From: Gammaproteobacteria bacterium
Lineage (GTDB): Bacteria; Pseudomonadota; Gammaproteobacteria; Pseudomonadales; Ketobacteraceae
Length of the DNA stretch: 64,000 nt
NCBI GenBank assembly: GCA_013178375.1
Contig: JABLXQ010000027.1
Location: 17,247-81,246, forward strand
Direction: 5' to 3'
Of this stretch, positions 63,700 to 64,000 are shown piece after piece (the first letter of the stretch is position 1; each line of letters opens with the position of its first letter). The position numbers were made by a program, and so were the translations under genes. Under the pieces are notes generated by a model. The model was given only the letters and a program-made list of their open reading frames with translations, had not been told where the DNA came from and made no database searches.

Positions 63700-64000
63700 T
63701 CAGCCAGCTTCCACCACACCCTGTTCGGTTTTTATCTCCTGCGGCAGCACTTTTCCCAATTGGTCAAAGGCGCGGTTCAGCCACACCTTCACCCGCATCC
63801 GGTCGGGCATGCTCAACAGTTCCTTGTTATTGGTGGCGGCCCAGAAGCTGGCGTCGGTCATGTCGATCTTGTGTATGGCCGCATCGTGCAGCTTGCTGAG
63901 CTGGATCACCTGAGCCCCCAATGCGCGGGCACGCTGGAAGGGCGCTGACTTTTCTACATCACTGAAGTCCGAGCCCCGGCCAAAATTTTCCACCAGAATG
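63700..64000 (-). CDS. C-terminal part of an unidentified protein, cut by the right edge
   Basis: On the minus strand the frame is open from base 64000 to a TGA at 63700, giving at least 99 residues: ILVENFGRGSDFSDVEKSAP onward. A GTG at 63993 is in frame but unlikely to be the start, because coding continues upstream. The visible part is charged and helical (IHKIDMTDASFWAATNNKEL, RVKVWLNRAFDQLGKVLPQE). I do not recognise the family. It is convergent with purL. Confidence 0.6.
   Translation of the reverse strand, partial: ILVENFGRGSDFSDVEKSAPFQRARALGAQVIQLSKLHDAAIHKIDMTDASFWAATNNKELLSMPDRMRVKVWLNRAFDQLGKVLPQEIKTEQGVVEAG

Noticed and set aside
1..64000. tRNA, rRNA, insertion sequences, prophage or integrase
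   Set aside because: I looked for these signatures and saw none. A tRNA scan and a transposase search would settle it.

Overview
The window is 64 kb of a GC-rich (roughly 60%) chromosome from a gammaproteobacterium. The right-hand order guaB-guaA-(DUF72)-(lipoprotein)-tadA-mltF-MCP-purL closely parallels the pseudomonad chromosome. Many lipoproteins, a TonB-dependent receptor, CPA1/CPA2 antiporters and several cyclic-di-GMP proteins fit a free-living Pseudomonadales/Oceanospirillales-type organism. I cannot name a genus. I saw no rRNA, tRNA, CRISPR array, transposase or prophage.

Layout. 1-6.6 kb: a leucine-rich lipoprotein cut by the left edge, an unknown helical protein, a striking 13-copy array of TCCCACG at 20-21 bp spacing, a DUF5924/DUF2914-type membrane protein, a TonB receptor, and a cold-shock gene with a long leader. 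6.6-12.4 kb (mostly minus strand): N-formylglutamate amidohydrolase-like protein, transglutaminase, phospholipase-D-like lipoprotein, OmpA/DUF4398 lipoproteins and small membrane proteins. 12.6-14.9 kb: two Crp/Fnr-type regulators in tandem and an outer-membrane barrel. 15-20.6 kb: CPA1 antiporter, a DUF883/YqjE/YqjK-like operon, 6-phosphogluconate dehydrogenase, a phosphoketolase remnant lacking its cofactor domain, and a histidine phosphatase. 20.6-29.6 kb: one 8.9-kb gene for a cyclic beta-1,2-glucan synthase. 29.6-35.2 kb: ferritin-like protein, GGDEF/EAL protein, alpha/beta hydrolase, triple-BON protein, CsbD-like protein. 35.5-41.7 kb: MHYT hybrid kinase with an HD-GYP response regulator, and a KefB/C-type antiporter. 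41.9-49.2 kb: an HTH-only LysR protein, a di-haem peroxidase, AsmA, a GspE/PilB-type ATPase with an MshEN-like N-terminus, and a pseudouridine synthase. 49.3-63.6 kb: purine genes and neighbours. The right edge cuts an unidentified gene.

How it fits together. Region 8-35 kb looks like an envelope and general-stress island. A palindrome of the form GTRCG-N4-CGYAC (5-4-5 geometry, as for FNR-family sites) recurs at nine intergenic places, usually 50-105 bp upstream of a start codon. It lies before lmo0937-like, both crp/fnr genes, the OMP, antiporter, ferritin-like, hydrolase, CsbD and Kef genes. I infer that one or both tandem Crp/Fnr proteins bind it. The GGDEF/EAL, HD-GYP and MshEN-type proteins suggest a local c-di-GMP theme. 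The two most unusual non-coding signals are the helically phased TCCCACG array (2485-2738) and this palindrome set.
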